The notes beneath the pieces are model-generated. The model ran no database searches and was not told the origin of the DNA. It saw nothing but the letters and a program-made list of their open reading frames with translations. From positions 16,907,152 through 16,971,151 of the forward strand of contig OZ024784.1 of NCBI GenBank assembly GCA_964017065.1: a DNA stretch of 64,000 nucleotides, in the 5' to 3' direction. The position numbers and the translations under genes were made by a program. Positions 26,472-38,680 of the stretch are shown one piece after another. Each line of letters starts with the position of its first letter. The first letter of the stretch is position 1. This stretch comes from Haliclona indistincta (lineage: Eukaryota; Porifera; Demospongiae; Haplosclerida; Chalinidae).

Positions 26472-27009
26472 CTGTATGGAAACAATATTCACACATGCTG
26501 GAGTCAATAATAGTAATAAAAACAGTGAAACTAGTCAGGTACGTGTACACAGCATGCGTGCACGGGGATATGTCACTACAATGATAATTCTGTAGTGATT
26601 TACTATTGTCAATGCTAAAAATAGAATAGTATTAAAATAGCTGTGTCGGAAATGGATTCATGATTAGTTGGCACATAACACATTCAGGCAACTTGTGAAC
26701 AGACAACAATCATAATTAAGACTAGGAACCTGTTATTAGAAAAAGAATAAACACATAAAGGCAACGCCAAAGGGCCGCGACAGATAACAAAAACTAAAGT
26801 AGATCTACTAAGATAACTGTAAGACAATGCAAAAAAAGACAAATAAGTATACAACCGTCAACCGCTCAGTAATTTTTTCCTTACTTTGGACTACAATAAC
26901 ATTTACTGCACTGTAAATATCCGTACCTGACGAGCAGCGTTGCCTAGTGAGTGTACAGTCAATCAGTGTACGTACAGCAATGACTGCTTGATACTTGATG
27001 GTGTTTTAC
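26472..27009. other. AT-rich stretch upstream of the J-domain exon
   Basis: This 538-base stretch is either intron 2 or the promoter of the J-domain gene, depending on whether the exons at 27010-27260 belong to it. I see no conserved protein in it, only low-complexity AT-rich sequence and several acceptor-like cag sites. Confidence 0.4.
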
Positions 27010-27260
27010 CATAGATAGTCCAGAGGCTGCAACCTGAGTAACATAAATAATTATTATGGAGTAACATTACTACAGTAAATACGTACCACAGCACAGGCGT
27101 AGATTTTAGTTCGTTGCACAGACCTGCCAACCAGTCTGACACGGACAATAAATCTCACGAGCACATTAGGAGGTGTGGCTGATACAGCAAATTTACTGCC
27201 GTTTACTGCTGAGCTGTCTTGCAAGCCTTGATTGAGGAATGAGGCTGAAGTTTTAGCCAT
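27010..27260 (-). CDS. Possible N-terminal exons of the large J-domain protein
   Basis: The open frame from ATG at 27260 (MAKTSASFLNQGLQDSSAVN) runs to a donor gtacgt at 27086 (exon 27087-27260). A 24-base exon (27010-27033, VAASGLSM) is flanked by ttactcag and gtaaaa. Both are phase 0, and the acceptor at 26472 of the J-domain exon is also phase 0, so the three join in frame without a stop. The encoded piece is basic (RFIVRVRLVGRSVQRTK) and could be a targeting segment. It might instead be 5' UTR or a separate short gene. Confidence 0.4.
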
Positions 27261-27562
27261 CCCAGATTTCCAAACGCTTGTCAAACTAATTTCCTAAAAA
27301 GCGTCAATTTTTTTCTAAACTACATTATTCAGACATTTTGCTAGATGGTAGCATGTCTCACTCTTTTTCGAAGCTCATCTCAATCTTTTATTTATCAAAA
27401 AGCATGTACACTGCAGCTGTATACTTAAATAGAAAGCTCGAAATAAACTCGTAGTAGATTAGAAGCAAGGTCAGAATCTGTTTGATTCCTGTGTATGGTT
27501 ACAAGTTATCATGGCAACAATTTCCTGTTTCAGAGCATCACTACCAGTAAAAAGTATTTTTA

Positions 27563-27830
27563 CTAAAACAGGTAAGGAATAAAGGCTTTTCTTGATTTAG
27601 GATAGTCTTCAAATTTTTCTAGGTAGTACCTGCATGTAAGTGAGAAACAACAACAGAGACAGCCATTTGTTAGTCTACCTGTGATGCTGCAGTGCTCTTG
27701 TTCCTAACATGCACGTAGTAAAAAAGGCGAAGGAAAAAGCAGGCAAGGACCAGCTGGATATAGCAAAGCCCCACCATTCTAGTGTCTCCCCAAAATAGTT
27801 AGCCCCAGAAACTAACTCAAATACTCCTCC

Positions 27831-27924
<94 letters not shown>

Positions 27925-28607
27925 ACAGTGTTTTGGAGAAGTCTTCACCTTTTGGTATTTTGTAGCCAGTTTCTCCTGGCTTTCTGAGTGATCTCAAAAT
28001 TGAATCAGAGTTTATGTTGATAGCCATTCCCAGCAAAAACATCAAGTGACCCAGCATGAACCGAGGGTCATAGAACCAGCTGAACTCATAAGTATAGTAT
28101 TCAATGAGATATCGGGCTTGAAGATACCCGTTTACAGTAGTGAACGTAATACCAAAAAAAAATATTAGAACAGGAGTTGGCTTGCCACCTCTAATACACA
28201 GTGAGAACAGGAATGTCCTAGTCGGGAATGTACAGTAAATGTTAACAGAGTGGGCCAACGCCCACTCACCTTTGCACATAATGAAGCAGAAACATACCGA
28301 CCAGAATGATGTTCGGGCTAACCAAATCTCCTACTAACTGAGTACCACCGATATTAAACAGCAAAAACAGCGGTACGACAACAGAAGGCAGCTCTTGTAG
28401 GACCCAAGCTTTGCGAGCACTCAAGTACATGTTACACGCGAGGCCAGACTTTCCATAGCGACCATAGGGAAGGCGCAATTTGATCACCTCAGAAAGTAAG
28501 ATCATTACCAAACCAGAGGCTATCATTCCCTTCCAGGTCCAGTCCAACAGGTCCTGATCGCCTTTGTTTTTGAACCATTGCAACAGACTCTCGTAGGACG
28601 ACGCCAT
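27563..28607 (-). CDS. SRD5A1: 3-oxo-5-alpha-steroid 4-dehydrogenase (SRD5A1/2 type)
   Basis: This is a membrane NADPH-dependent steroid 5-alpha-reductase of the endoplasmic reticulum. I take the start at 28607 ([12 protein letters not shown]), but an in-frame ATG exists at 28637. Markers in order are [45 protein letters not shown], then [94 protein letters not shown] and [20 protein letters not shown], ending with TAG at 27563-27565. The NADPH-binding C-terminal half is very close to vertebrate SRD5A1/2. The substrate in this animal is unknown; sponges have sterols, so a sterol or ecdysteroid-like role is possible. One intron contains an 87-base (CT)n on the sense strand, ending at the acceptor. 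Confidence 0.93.
27835..27921. repeat. (GA)n/(CT)n microsatellite at a 3' splice site
   Basis: An uninterrupted GA run of about 87 bases on the plus strand reads as (CT)n on the SRD5A sense strand, immediately before ttccag and the exon GAGGAGTATTTG. It is long enough to fill most of the intron. Confidence 0.95.
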
Positions 28608-28740
28608 CGCCCAATAGTGGTCATGTGACTTTAGCACACAGCTCGTTTCGAGCTCTGTACAGGAACCGTAGTTTATCTACGTGCGCGATCTACCACGTGG
28701 CTGGCTGAAAATGATTAGTCAGGCGTGGCCTGACTAGAAA
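28608..28740. promoter_or_regulatory. Bidirectional promoter with palindrome, SRD5A/CDIN1
   Basis: The divergent start codons lie 133 bases apart (103 if the reductase starts at 28637). Within it, TAGTCAGGC-GTG-GCCTGACTA at 28716-28736 is a perfect inverted repeat with nine-base arms. An E-box CACGTG sits at about 28694-28699. No TATA box is seen. The palindrome could be a dimeric factor site or a tiny footprint of an excised element. Confidence 0.55.
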
Positions 28741-30806
28741 ATGATCTCCCGCCAAACCTATCAGAGAGTCGTGTGTATGCTCGAGGAGCCTGGCACAGAG
28801 GAACAGAGAATAAAAAATGTGTTCAGCCATTTCTCCAGGTAAACCAAAAATGACAATTTCTTCGGCAGTGCGTGATGTTTCTACTTTAGTTTGTCACGTG
28901 AGACAATTTTGAGCATTTATTCACAGCGTTACCAGGTAACGGATAAGAATGCAGTTTAATATCACGTGATATCATCCTCTACAGCTTCAGATGAAAAGAA
29001 TTCATCCACTTCACCACACAAAAGAAGCAATGAAAAAACATTTTAGCACGTAACGTCACCAACACCAAATTACGAGCTCTGTATTATTTTTTCATCAAAT
29101 AGCTACATGGAGCGAGTCAGTAATAAAGACTCTCCTAGACTTATTCTTGACATGGCGACTGAGGTATCAAGCTATCACATAACTTTGTTGCATGTAATAT
29201 GGTGTAGCTGTCTCTGTCTCCATCATTGATGGCGAGGATAATGCTAGAGCAGTACATAGCAGAGAATGAAATACCTGATGGTTAGCTAGTCAGGCACCTT
29301 TAGCTTCCATTTTATCTCCCTCCTGGACAGAGAGTGGTAAAGTCAGTCAATGGATGAAGAGCCCATCTCTTATACCTGACTCAAGACTGCAACAGCATGT
29401 GGAACAGGTACATGTATAATGCATGAAAGATATTTGAATTATTTTTTTAAATTTTGTGCAGTGTATATTTAATGATACTAACTATGGACCATTGGCAGAC
29501 AACATCAAACAGTAAGTGTCACTGTAGTGTTGTATGATAGTTGCTGTGATGATTGACCCAGATCTGTTGGCTATGAGTATGAGCTGCTAGCGAAGGAACA
29601 TCTGCGACGACTAGGGATCCCATTTCTAGGTAAGTTACAGAATGCACAACTCTTTGTATTCTGTAGTGCAATCGTATTTGTAAATCAAAGAATTCTCAGC
29701 AGGCTACTAAAATATGGAGCTTCAAATTTCAGCAATGGTTGCCTTTAAATATGCATACACCTCGACCTACACTGAAAATTCAGACTGAAAACTCACTCCA
29801 GACTGAAAATTGGCTTAGGGTGTACTAGGAGCTCCCAAAGTTCTTTGATATTCCTACAGTTCTTTTTTTTTGCGGTAGATACTCCTATTAGAAATTTTTG
29901 GTAAACTGCATGGTTGATGGCTCAGGAGTACTTCAGGGTAGTAACACAAATTGAGTAAGATTGTGTCACACATAGATGAAACAGCACTGAGAGAGAGAGG
30001 CTATGACAAGACTCCAGACTGCAAACTAGAGATACCAATCAGTAAGTGTCTGTGCGTCAATTTATGTTTTTTTTCTGTGTGTTAGTTGTGAGGGGCTGTC
30101 CTGTGAATTGGGTCGAGAGCAAGGCATCGTTTGGCGACGATCATAGTCATAGTCGGTACCTTGAGGAGCAATTTTGGAGCTACCAGAACAGGTAGGGCAA
30201 TGATCTTTTTCCACTCTCGACTCAGCATTTCCAATTCTTTTTTTGATGTCAAGTAAAAATTGTGTTATGCCTGTCAGATGCAATGCAATCTGAATAGCAT
30301 CCTGAGACTCTAGACAGACGTTGTTTACATTTGTGTAGCACAAGTGTAAATTAGCTGTAAACTAAATAAATCTGCCATTGAATCTAGTACTGGGACGATA
30401 CTATCAAAATGTACCCAATCATGTCAATCAATCATGTTTTACTTACAGAGCAAGCTTGAGTAATTTGTCAGACTATAATATTATTACCTACAGCTTGCTT
30501 ATGACACTGGTGAAAAATTTTTTTCAGAACAAATTACTATTTTGTTTATCACGATTGTTTTAAAATCAAGTATCAATACAGATAATAATTATTGGAACAT
30601 TATTTTTGTCCCAGCACTAAAATTTTTAGCTATTGAGATTTATGCTATCTTCGTTTTCTTGGAACAGGTTTGGGTCAGGCATGGTTATCTATTGGTTTGG
30701 TTTCATTAAGGAACTTGATAATACAACCAGTCAAGGCATTATTCTTGCTGACTCTTTCCCTTCCTCATCTGTAGTCACTACTCCGCATAACTTATATGAT
30801 CTTTAG
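28741..30806 (+). CDS. CDIN1: CDAN1-interacting nuclease 1
   Basis: CDIN1 (C15orf41) is a PD-(D/E)XK-like nuclease that partners codanin-1; mutations cause congenital dyserythropoietic anaemia in people. Exon 1 from 28741 gives [18 protein letters not shown] and ends VFSHFS. A 22-base exon after an unusual ttttgag acceptor supplies SIYSQRYQ, then [20 protein letters not shown], which matches the human HIKRTHAKHHTSEAI region. Further exons: [74 protein letters not shown], then the nuclease core [20 protein letters not shown] and [20 protein letters not shown], ending TPHNLYDL. The E-S-K of the active site is present. The penultimate intron (about 30,200-30,668) is longer than the others and AT-rich. 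Confidence 0.92.
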
Positions 30807-32440
30807 TTTCTGTCAGTTGCCACAAACTTATGTTCATTCATTGCAAAAACTTGTTTTCTCTGATAATTGCTAAACATTAGATTTGCTTGTTTGCTTATGC
30901 TATCACAGAGCATGATTATCATGTGATAAGAACCAAACTCATTGTAATTATGTCAACAGTAGATTACTGGAGGAGTCCACAGTCTTGGCTTCATTGTAGC
31001 AAGCACAGGAGAATACTGGCTATCATTCTTTCACTGTAGCTGTGATAACACAGGGCTCCTGAGAGCTTACCAGTGTGGCTTTAGCTCTCACCCCTGAAAT
31101 TTTATGGGTAAACATGCCTTCTTAGCAATTGGAGGCAGACTGGCAGACAGTAGTCACACTTTCTCATGCTAATACCCACAAAAGTTTAGCCCTACCTGTA
31201 TTTACACCAAATATAAAACCACATCTCATTATAAACTGGTTTAGTGGTTTAGAAAAATACAACAGTGGAAACTGGAGCATACAATAGCACACTAGGAATG
31301 AAGAATAAATTACTTGCAAAATAGTTCGAATTGTTAATTGGTTGATCAATTGATATAGCGTATTTAATCACTCCGTTGCCATGCCTATAAAAATTGTTGT
31401 GATAGTCTTGAAATATGATTTAAGCCTGTAATTAAATTCACGCATAATTAGTTTATACAACCACAATCTGTGACGTACTAAAATGCAGAAGGCGACAGAT
31501 AGCCAGGCTGCTGGACGAGTTTACCTTATCGCTTCCTTTAAGTCTCTGAATGTGGAGCAAGATATGCTATGTTAGCATTTATTCATCCCAGTGTTATGTG
31601 ATGACCTAATTCAGTTCAGTTGAACATGGAGTGAGGTGTGTCACTGACTAAATTCTTTCCAATACAACATATAAAGTAAAAGCCTGAAATACATGTAACA
31701 GAATAGAAAGAAGAGTAAAGGTTTGATATCAAGTTGAAGGATTTGGAAGGAATGAGTTGAAGTAGTGAGAATCAGAAATGTAGCAAATGTAGCAAAAAAT
31801 TTCCGTGCATTAATTGCTGGTGTTACCAGCCGTTTTCTTCAGCTGGGCGGTCCTCCCAAGGGTTTGTCTGTGGCTAAGTATGAGCTCTGCGGTTTCTATT
31901 GGACGTGAACGACTTTTGAGTGTCTGGCGAGGAGCCAAACAAGTGAGGAGATTTTTTGCAGGTGTGTTTGGTTGGTAAGTTTTGATGACTAGTGACATTT
32001 GGGTGGGTGTAAAATCATTCTTGCTGTCTGTGCCTAGCAACCGCACAGCCGCTAACCTAAAATAGTATTAATGACCTAGTAATTACAATTGGCGGCAACT
32101 AGCCGGGAGAAGTGGGCTGTATAAATTATGCAGTACACTAAGTCTACGTCAGATTGCAAACAAATGCACAGATTAGGCGTGGAATTTGTAGCACTATATG
32201 TGTAAGTTCCTTGGCATCATCATAGATACCATAATGATGGCGTGTGACAAACACTTATCTCACACCAAAATTGCACAAGACTTTTAACAATAAACTAACA
32301 TGCACTTAGTATTGTACAACATGGTGAAGGCTACATCACATGCGTTCCCGCCTACTACATTATGATTGTGGCGGGAAATATTGTTGATTTGAAGTTTGAC
32401 GACAAGGAGGCTAACCGCGTGAGATTGTATGATTGCCATT
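30807..32440. other. AT-rich spacer between CDIN1 and the homeobox gene
   Basis: About 1.6 kb without a recognisable gene. A plus-strand candidate first exon at 31880-31961 (MSSAVSIGRERLLSVWRGAK...) ends at a good donor gcag/gtgtgt, but I could not find an exon to join it to. Its opposite strand is also open. The region is the likely upstream regulatory area of the homeobox gene. Confidence 0.4.
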
Positions 32441-32444
32441 ACGA

Positions 32445-32452
32445 TATAAAAA
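32445..32452 (+). promoter_or_regulatory. TATA box of the homeobox gene
   Basis: TATAAAAA lies in cgatataaaaagcag. With a start site about 30 bases downstream, a 5' UTR exon would run to the donor gaaag/gtaagc near 32585 and splice at ctccag/CATCATGC near 32658, directly before the start codon. It is the only clear TATA box noticed in the window, in keeping with a developmentally regulated gene. Confidence 0.6.
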
Positions 32453-32661
32453 GCAGTACCCCAATCAAGAGAGTCAGAATTGCATTTATGCTTGCAATCG
32501 GCTCAGTAGCTCCTGCACTGTCACGAATTGGGATTTTCTTCAGCCTCACTTCTCAGCGTGCTCTCTGCTTTGCTTGCTGTGAAAGGTAAGCAGTGTTGCT
32601 GCAGTCTGCGTAGGTGGGCTGACACACAATAACGCAATGGTCTTCTCTCCTCTCCAGCATC

Positions 32662-33794
32662 ATGCACTTAACCATGTCTCGGCCGACTCCGTACACTGTT
32701 TCTCCATCACTGCACATGCTCCAGAGACAAGTTGCTGTCGGCTACGGCGTTGCGTTTACCGCCGATCAATGCAGCTCCGAGACGACGGGCACTGCTTCTG
32801 CTGCTACAGGCTATTCCTTTGGTACTCCTACTCAGCCTTACGGCTCGACTCAGTATCAGACCAACTATGGCAGCAGCTCGTGTTCGTACCAGTCTTCTCC
32901 TCCTCTCTACAGTGCTAATTCTCCACATGCAACAGACGAGGTAAGAGTTGAACCAAGCATTGCTTGCTCACGTATTATCATTTCACTTTGCAGACTTCGT
33001 ATGGCGCATCTGGTTCCACGGTGCTTTGCAATCCGCCATCTCCATCAGAGACTTCGGCTTTCTCGCCATCCAGCAGCAACGATGCCACTTCTCCGAGTCC
33101 TCAGATTAGTGGAGACCACAGCGTACAGAACCCTCTGAAATCCTACTGCCAGTACTCTTCTCCAATGCAGTCCATGAGCTGCATGTCAAGCTCCACCTCA
33201 ACAGATTATTCCACACCATATCTCCTTCCTCAATCTTCCTCTTCAGTCTACCCCTCTTCATCAGTCTATCCTTCTTCATCCTCCTCCGTATACCCTCTTC
33301 CACAAACCTCATCCACTGTCTACCCACTGCCCGACTACCATTCTCAATACACATCACCCCTTGGGTTCTCCAGCAATCCATCATTTTCTCTCTGGAAGTA
33401 AGTTCACACAGCTGTCCACCAACTCACTGTAATATTTTCTCTCCTACAGCTACCAGCCTGTCGGTCAATACCCGAAGGTGTCCTATGACACACCAAGGTA
33501 CAAGCTCACTCCAGAACGTGCACTACCGCTCATCAAGTGGTTTGAGGACCACAAAGATCATCCCTATCCATCTCGATGTGAAAAAATGCTCCTGTGTCAA
33601 TCGACACTACTGACATTCACTCAGGTACACATTCAACTTCACATATAAAGAGCAGAATTGATCTTTCTCTTCTTGCTTAGGTTTCCACCTGGTTTGCTAA
33701 TGCAAGACGAAGAATGAAAAAAGCTGCACAAGACGATGAAGACAGCTCTGAAGAATCCTGCGGCAGTGACAAAGAAACCACCATTGATCACTAA
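32662..33794 (+). CDS. IRX: Iroquois-like TALE homeodomain protein
   Basis: This is a transcription factor. The N-terminal two thirds are low-complexity, rich in serine, tyrosine and proline (for example QYQTNYGSSSCSYQSS; repeated VYPSSS units around 33246-33290). The homeodomain is encoded across the last exons: RYKLTPERALPLIKWFEDHK, then DHPYPSRCEKMLLCQSTLL and TQVSTWFANARRRMKK. PYP is the three-residue TALE loop. Alanine in WFANARRR at homeodomain position 50 is the Iroquois state, whereas Pbx has glycine and Meis/TGIF isoleucine. The C-terminus is a short acidic tail (DDEDSSEESCGSDKETTIDH) with no Iro box. Start at 32662, or at the in-frame ATG at 32674. It ends 272 bases from the stop of the SBF-like gene, convergent. 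Confidence 0.9.
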
Positions 33795-34066
33795 AACTAT
33801 CCATTTATTTACAGTCATCACTTTATACGTCACAACTCCATCAAACCTGTTGTTATTGTTATACTTTTAATGTGTTTCATAATATTATAAATTCACTCCT
33901 AGAAACCACGCATAAATAAAATAATAATACGGTCCTAACAAAAGGAGTCTGTATAAATATAATAATATTTCTGTTTACAGCGCAAAACCAGAAAGAATGT
34001 AGAGAAGTAGGAGTGGGAGGGTGGGATGATCGTTGAATGAGAGTAGCGTGGGAGTGCATGAGAAGG

Positions 34067-36086
34067 TCATCTTGAAGGCACTAGAGCAGGGACCAGTGAT
34101 ATCGGAGAGAGACGAAGACAGTCCATCCAGATATCCATTGAAAGAATCGAAGGGGCCTTGATGTAAAATGTCCGTCCGGGAGTCCTAACTTGGAAAATGT
34201 TGTTGACTAGGTGGTCACGTTTCGAGGACTGGAAGACTTTGGTAATTTGATTAAGAGGGATGACACCCTTAGGAGTGTTACGTGATTGAAAATGCTGAAG
34301 AGAGAGGGCAGGGCAAAGTTAAATGCAGGTACATGAAGGTTCCTCACCTCAATGGTTTCAAAATAGGCAAAGTACTGATTCACATAATCGAGGACAAACC
34401 ATCGCTTCTTCCAGCTTTTCATCATTGCTAAATAAGGAAACAAAGCAAGAAAGAGAGTATGTGTTGTGTGTGTGTGAGTGAGAGAGAGAGAGAGAGAGAG
34501 ATGGAACACACTTTACCTCCTTCCTTTACAAGGTAGCCCTCACAGCGATTCGGTTGAAAATCAATGTGCTTGCATATTGAAGTGTCGTGACCTACAGTGA
34601 GTAAGTAAAAATAATGGTTAAAACAGAGCAACAGTGAGTGGTATTGACCTTTCAAGCTTAAGTACTGAACAATGGATTCAAATTGAGGGGTTTGAGGAGA
34701 TTGTGAGGGAGGTGGAGGAGTCTGCTCTATACCGGCAGCACTACCTCTCGGATGAGCCGTGACGTCTGGAGTGACGAAGACAAAATGTTAAACAGAAGAC
34801 TATATAATCCCTCATTACTTGTAAATGTAGGTTTGGAGGAGAAAGATGGAGTGGGTAATTCTGGTCGAGGGATGAAGACTTCTGAATGATTCACTTGCTC
34901 CTGTAGCTCCTGTTGTGTGGAAGAGAAAGTAGTAAGAATAGGAGTAGACAGAAGAACCGACCTTGTAAAGACTGTGCAAATACTTCAGCTCTTGTTGCAG
35001 CTTAGTACTAGGAGCAGAGTATCCTTCCTGCATCTCCTAAGAGAGGGAGGTTCGAGGAAAGGTGTGTGGGTAATGGGAGGTTGCGAGGTCCACCCATCGA
35101 CCACTGACATAAAACAAGTGATGAGAAATGCAGACAGCTGAGCGATACGGGCAAGTGAACTAACAACAGTTTCTTGTCCCCAGCTGTCAGCAGTACCACA
35201 CTTCTGCATTTCAGCTCTAAGCTATTTAAAAACATGCTTTGCACAACACAGCAAGAGACAAAAAGAGAGCTCTTTGTGACCTTTAGTATAGTGCATGTAA
35301 TTCCCTTTGTAGGTATGATCATGTGATTCTGGAGAGCAAGCTAACCTGTCTCAGAGACTCTTTATCATAGTGAGTTCTCCAAACTGCAAGAGACATTTGA
35401 TAGTGAAGGGGCCGAAGGAGTCTAAAGAAGAGAGAGGAAGTGGATGGTAATAAGAGATGCTAAACAAAAGGACAAGTTCATACATGTACAAAACACTCAA
35501 ATAACAAGAAGCATACAGTAACAGACAAGATGGTTACCCAGTATGAACAGAGCTGTCGTAGAGATGATTAGAGAAGACATTGTTTCCGGCGGTCACCATG
35601 CTAACCCAGGTCCAGAACGAGATGGTGTTTGAGGAAATGCTCTGATACTCTCGACCGGGGATCATGAAACACTATACAGTAGACAAGTTACTATAATGAC
35701 TTCCTTCCTCACTGCAAACCTGTTGTCTCTCTCTTTCTGTATTGCCCAGAAAAGTACCAAACATTGTGGAGTAGGAGTGTTCCACCATTGCCTGAGAGAG
35801 TGAGTGAGAGAGATTGAATCTCAAAGGTGACAAACAAGGGTGAGAGGAGAATTAAGTTATGAAGCGACAAAGCATTAGGATGAGTAAGACATGTGTTGCT
35901 CAAAGAACAAGGACACAAATATGAGCAAAGCTCGACAAGCGGTGGACAGCACACACGCTGAGTATGATGCTATCGTAGCTGAACAGCGTGTCGACAACCC
36001 ACCATTAGTAGCTTCTCACTGAACTGGAATGCAGAGGGGAACTGACGCATGACCTATGGAGAGAGGAGGGAGAGAGGAGGGAGAGA

Positions 36087-36127
<41 letters not shown>

Positions 36128-38582
36128 GGGGAGAGAGGGATGAGGTGAGTGTGTTCTAGGGACAGTAGAATGACAATGGGAGGGTAAGGAACAAACAAGT
36201 GGTCAACAAGCCTCAAGCCTCTATTCACAAGGACAATATTTACACAGAGAGTATGGTGGTTGAATTCTAAGGAGGGCAGGAGGAGCTACTGTGACATACA
36301 CTTAGCCTTACTACAGGCCTGTAAGTAGCTCTAGCAATGTTGATACATTATAGCCAGCCCACTGTCATGGACTTGAGTGTCTAAACACTTAAGAAGCTTG
36401 TTAGACAGTCATTACAAGAGGTACAACTCCCGCCTGCTGGGCAAGCATACTCTCCTCCCTGATACAGAAGCAACATAACAGCTGCAGGTACAGATACTAC
36501 AAGGGGTGTCTACTCTCCTTTCAATACAGCTACACTTTACAAACCAACCTGTAGCAGGACCAGACAATGTGCACAAACACACATGACCTGGTATATTTAC
36601 CTCCATACCTTATCTCATGTAACCTAAACTCACACAGCAAGCCATACCCAAACAAGTTTAGCCCACAATCTCACAACACCCACTGCTACCCCTCTTCAAA
36701 CTCCAAGGTCTTTGTTCTCCACAACATTTATAAGTCCAAGGGCTTATAACTGCTTAATACACTCCCACAACCAAATCTCATGTGTACATCTAATCCAACA
36801 GAAAAAAATAATTAATTTTGATACCCGCATTGTTGTTGCGGGAAGCGACCTCATCGACAAACACAATCGCAATCGTATTAGTTTAGTACGTTATCATCAC
36901 AATATTGCAGGACCATTATGAGCTGTTTCAAATGACACAAAAAAAAACGTGCAAATAGAGCACACATTGTATTTCTGTGTGTATCGTACCTGCCAGACAC
37001 AGTCAATCCATTGCAGAAATATCGGAGAGTCTTCCTTTACTTTCGAAGCGTTGTTGCGAAAATTTCGCGTTTGAAATGGATGCCCAAACCATAGCCATTC
37101 CTTCTGTACAAGAACCTGAGAAAGCATACATTAGGTGAAGCTCTGAGTGCTGAAGAAAGGTTTCTCTTCAGACAGACCTGGAATCCATCCATTGTACGAT
37201 AGTAGGGATCCATCAGTAGTTGAGCAAGACTAACAATCTGTTGAACAGAATAAAATACAAATTGTTTACACTCAAAATCTGCACATTGACAGATGACATA
37301 ACTACAACAGTTGAGAACTTTGTCCATTACATTGCATTGTTGCTAAAGGCAAGGTTTGTGTCAGACAAACTAACTAAGTTGGACCTCTTCATACTGCAGC
37401 TAACCCCACAACAAGCTGTACAGCCTGGATTGATTATTACAAGCTAGGCCCCAACTGAAAACTATGAGAAAATACCCAAAGCGCAAGAGAACATCAGTTA
37501 TTGTGTAACTCTTTGTCCTCACCTGGGTAGTGCGATCCCAACCATTTTCATAAGCCACTATCACATGTGCTCCTTCGCTGCAGATTGCTGAACACACTTC
37601 GTTTGTTGTCTTCAAGAGCTCTCCACATCGTGACAGCCATTTAGTGCTCTCCAGCGCCTCTAGATAATCTTCATCAGCACTAGAATAATCAAAAATACAA
37701 CAGTGTAAAAGTTTAGCAAGGTAGAGAGATAAGGCAGCATTCCTTTCTTGTTACTAGAAATAGTCAAAATAACTCGAGTACAGTAATATGTCAATAAATT
37801 AGGATTCATTGCTATAGAAACAATAGTGTTATTTTATGAGGTCATAATCAAATTCATGATGACATCACACTGCCTCAGTGTCTAGAAATATGGTCTGCTT
37901 GCTGAAACAACAAGGACAACTGTCTTCATGATTGAAAAAACTTTAAAATCTTATCATGATAATCAGGTTTTGCTTCAGACCACTAATTACATTTCCAATT
38001 ATTTTGGTTTGTATATCTTGTGAGAAAGCTATGGCTTTGTTCACCAGCTTGTTCTACTACACCTGATATTTATACTGAACTAACATATTGGTGTTCTCAA
38101 GGAATCCCTGCATCTTGAGGTAGCTGTGTCGAACATTCTTGAAAGATGGAGCCTTCAGCGTGTATCGAAAGTGGATATTGTGGTAATAGTACGCTGGAGA
38201 GAAAAGGTTAGAAATGATGACAAAGAGGAAGTGCTCAATGAATAGAGTAGCTCACAGATGGCTTGATCTGCTGTCAATTGGCTGTGCTTCGGATCTTGCA
38301 CAATGGGGAAACTAAAAAAGAGGGAAAAAGTAAGTTTTTTCAGGTACTAATGGTTCTGTAGACTTTGTTTAGATAGTAAGTTAATTCATAGCTATTTTAT
38401 CATTTGTTTTTTCCACTGACCTGCTTGCTTCGCTTCTTTCAGTAAAAACATGGAGTTTGGAGTTAGCATTGCAGCTGCGGATAGCCTGGAGGATGGCATT
38501 GTCTACATTCATTGAGCTAGTGCTGGCTCCTTGCTGCCCACTGAAAGAGAGAGAGAGAGTGAGAGAGAGAGAGAGAGTGAGA

Positions 38583-38680
<98 letters not shown>

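Noticed and set aside
27812..28279. 155-residue minus-strand frame with a long serine-leucine repeat
   Set aside because: The SLSLSL part is a translated (CT)n microsatellite inside an SRD5A intron; the same explains the similar frames at 38381-38720, 49763-50236 and 36016-36228.
31810..32046. 78-residue minus-strand frame upstream of the homeobox gene
   Set aside because: No family resemblance, no supporting exon, and the plus strand is equally open.
32362..32589. Coding start upstream of the homeobox gene at 32362
   Set aside because: A TATA box at 32445 lies inside it, so it is more likely promoter and 5' UTR.
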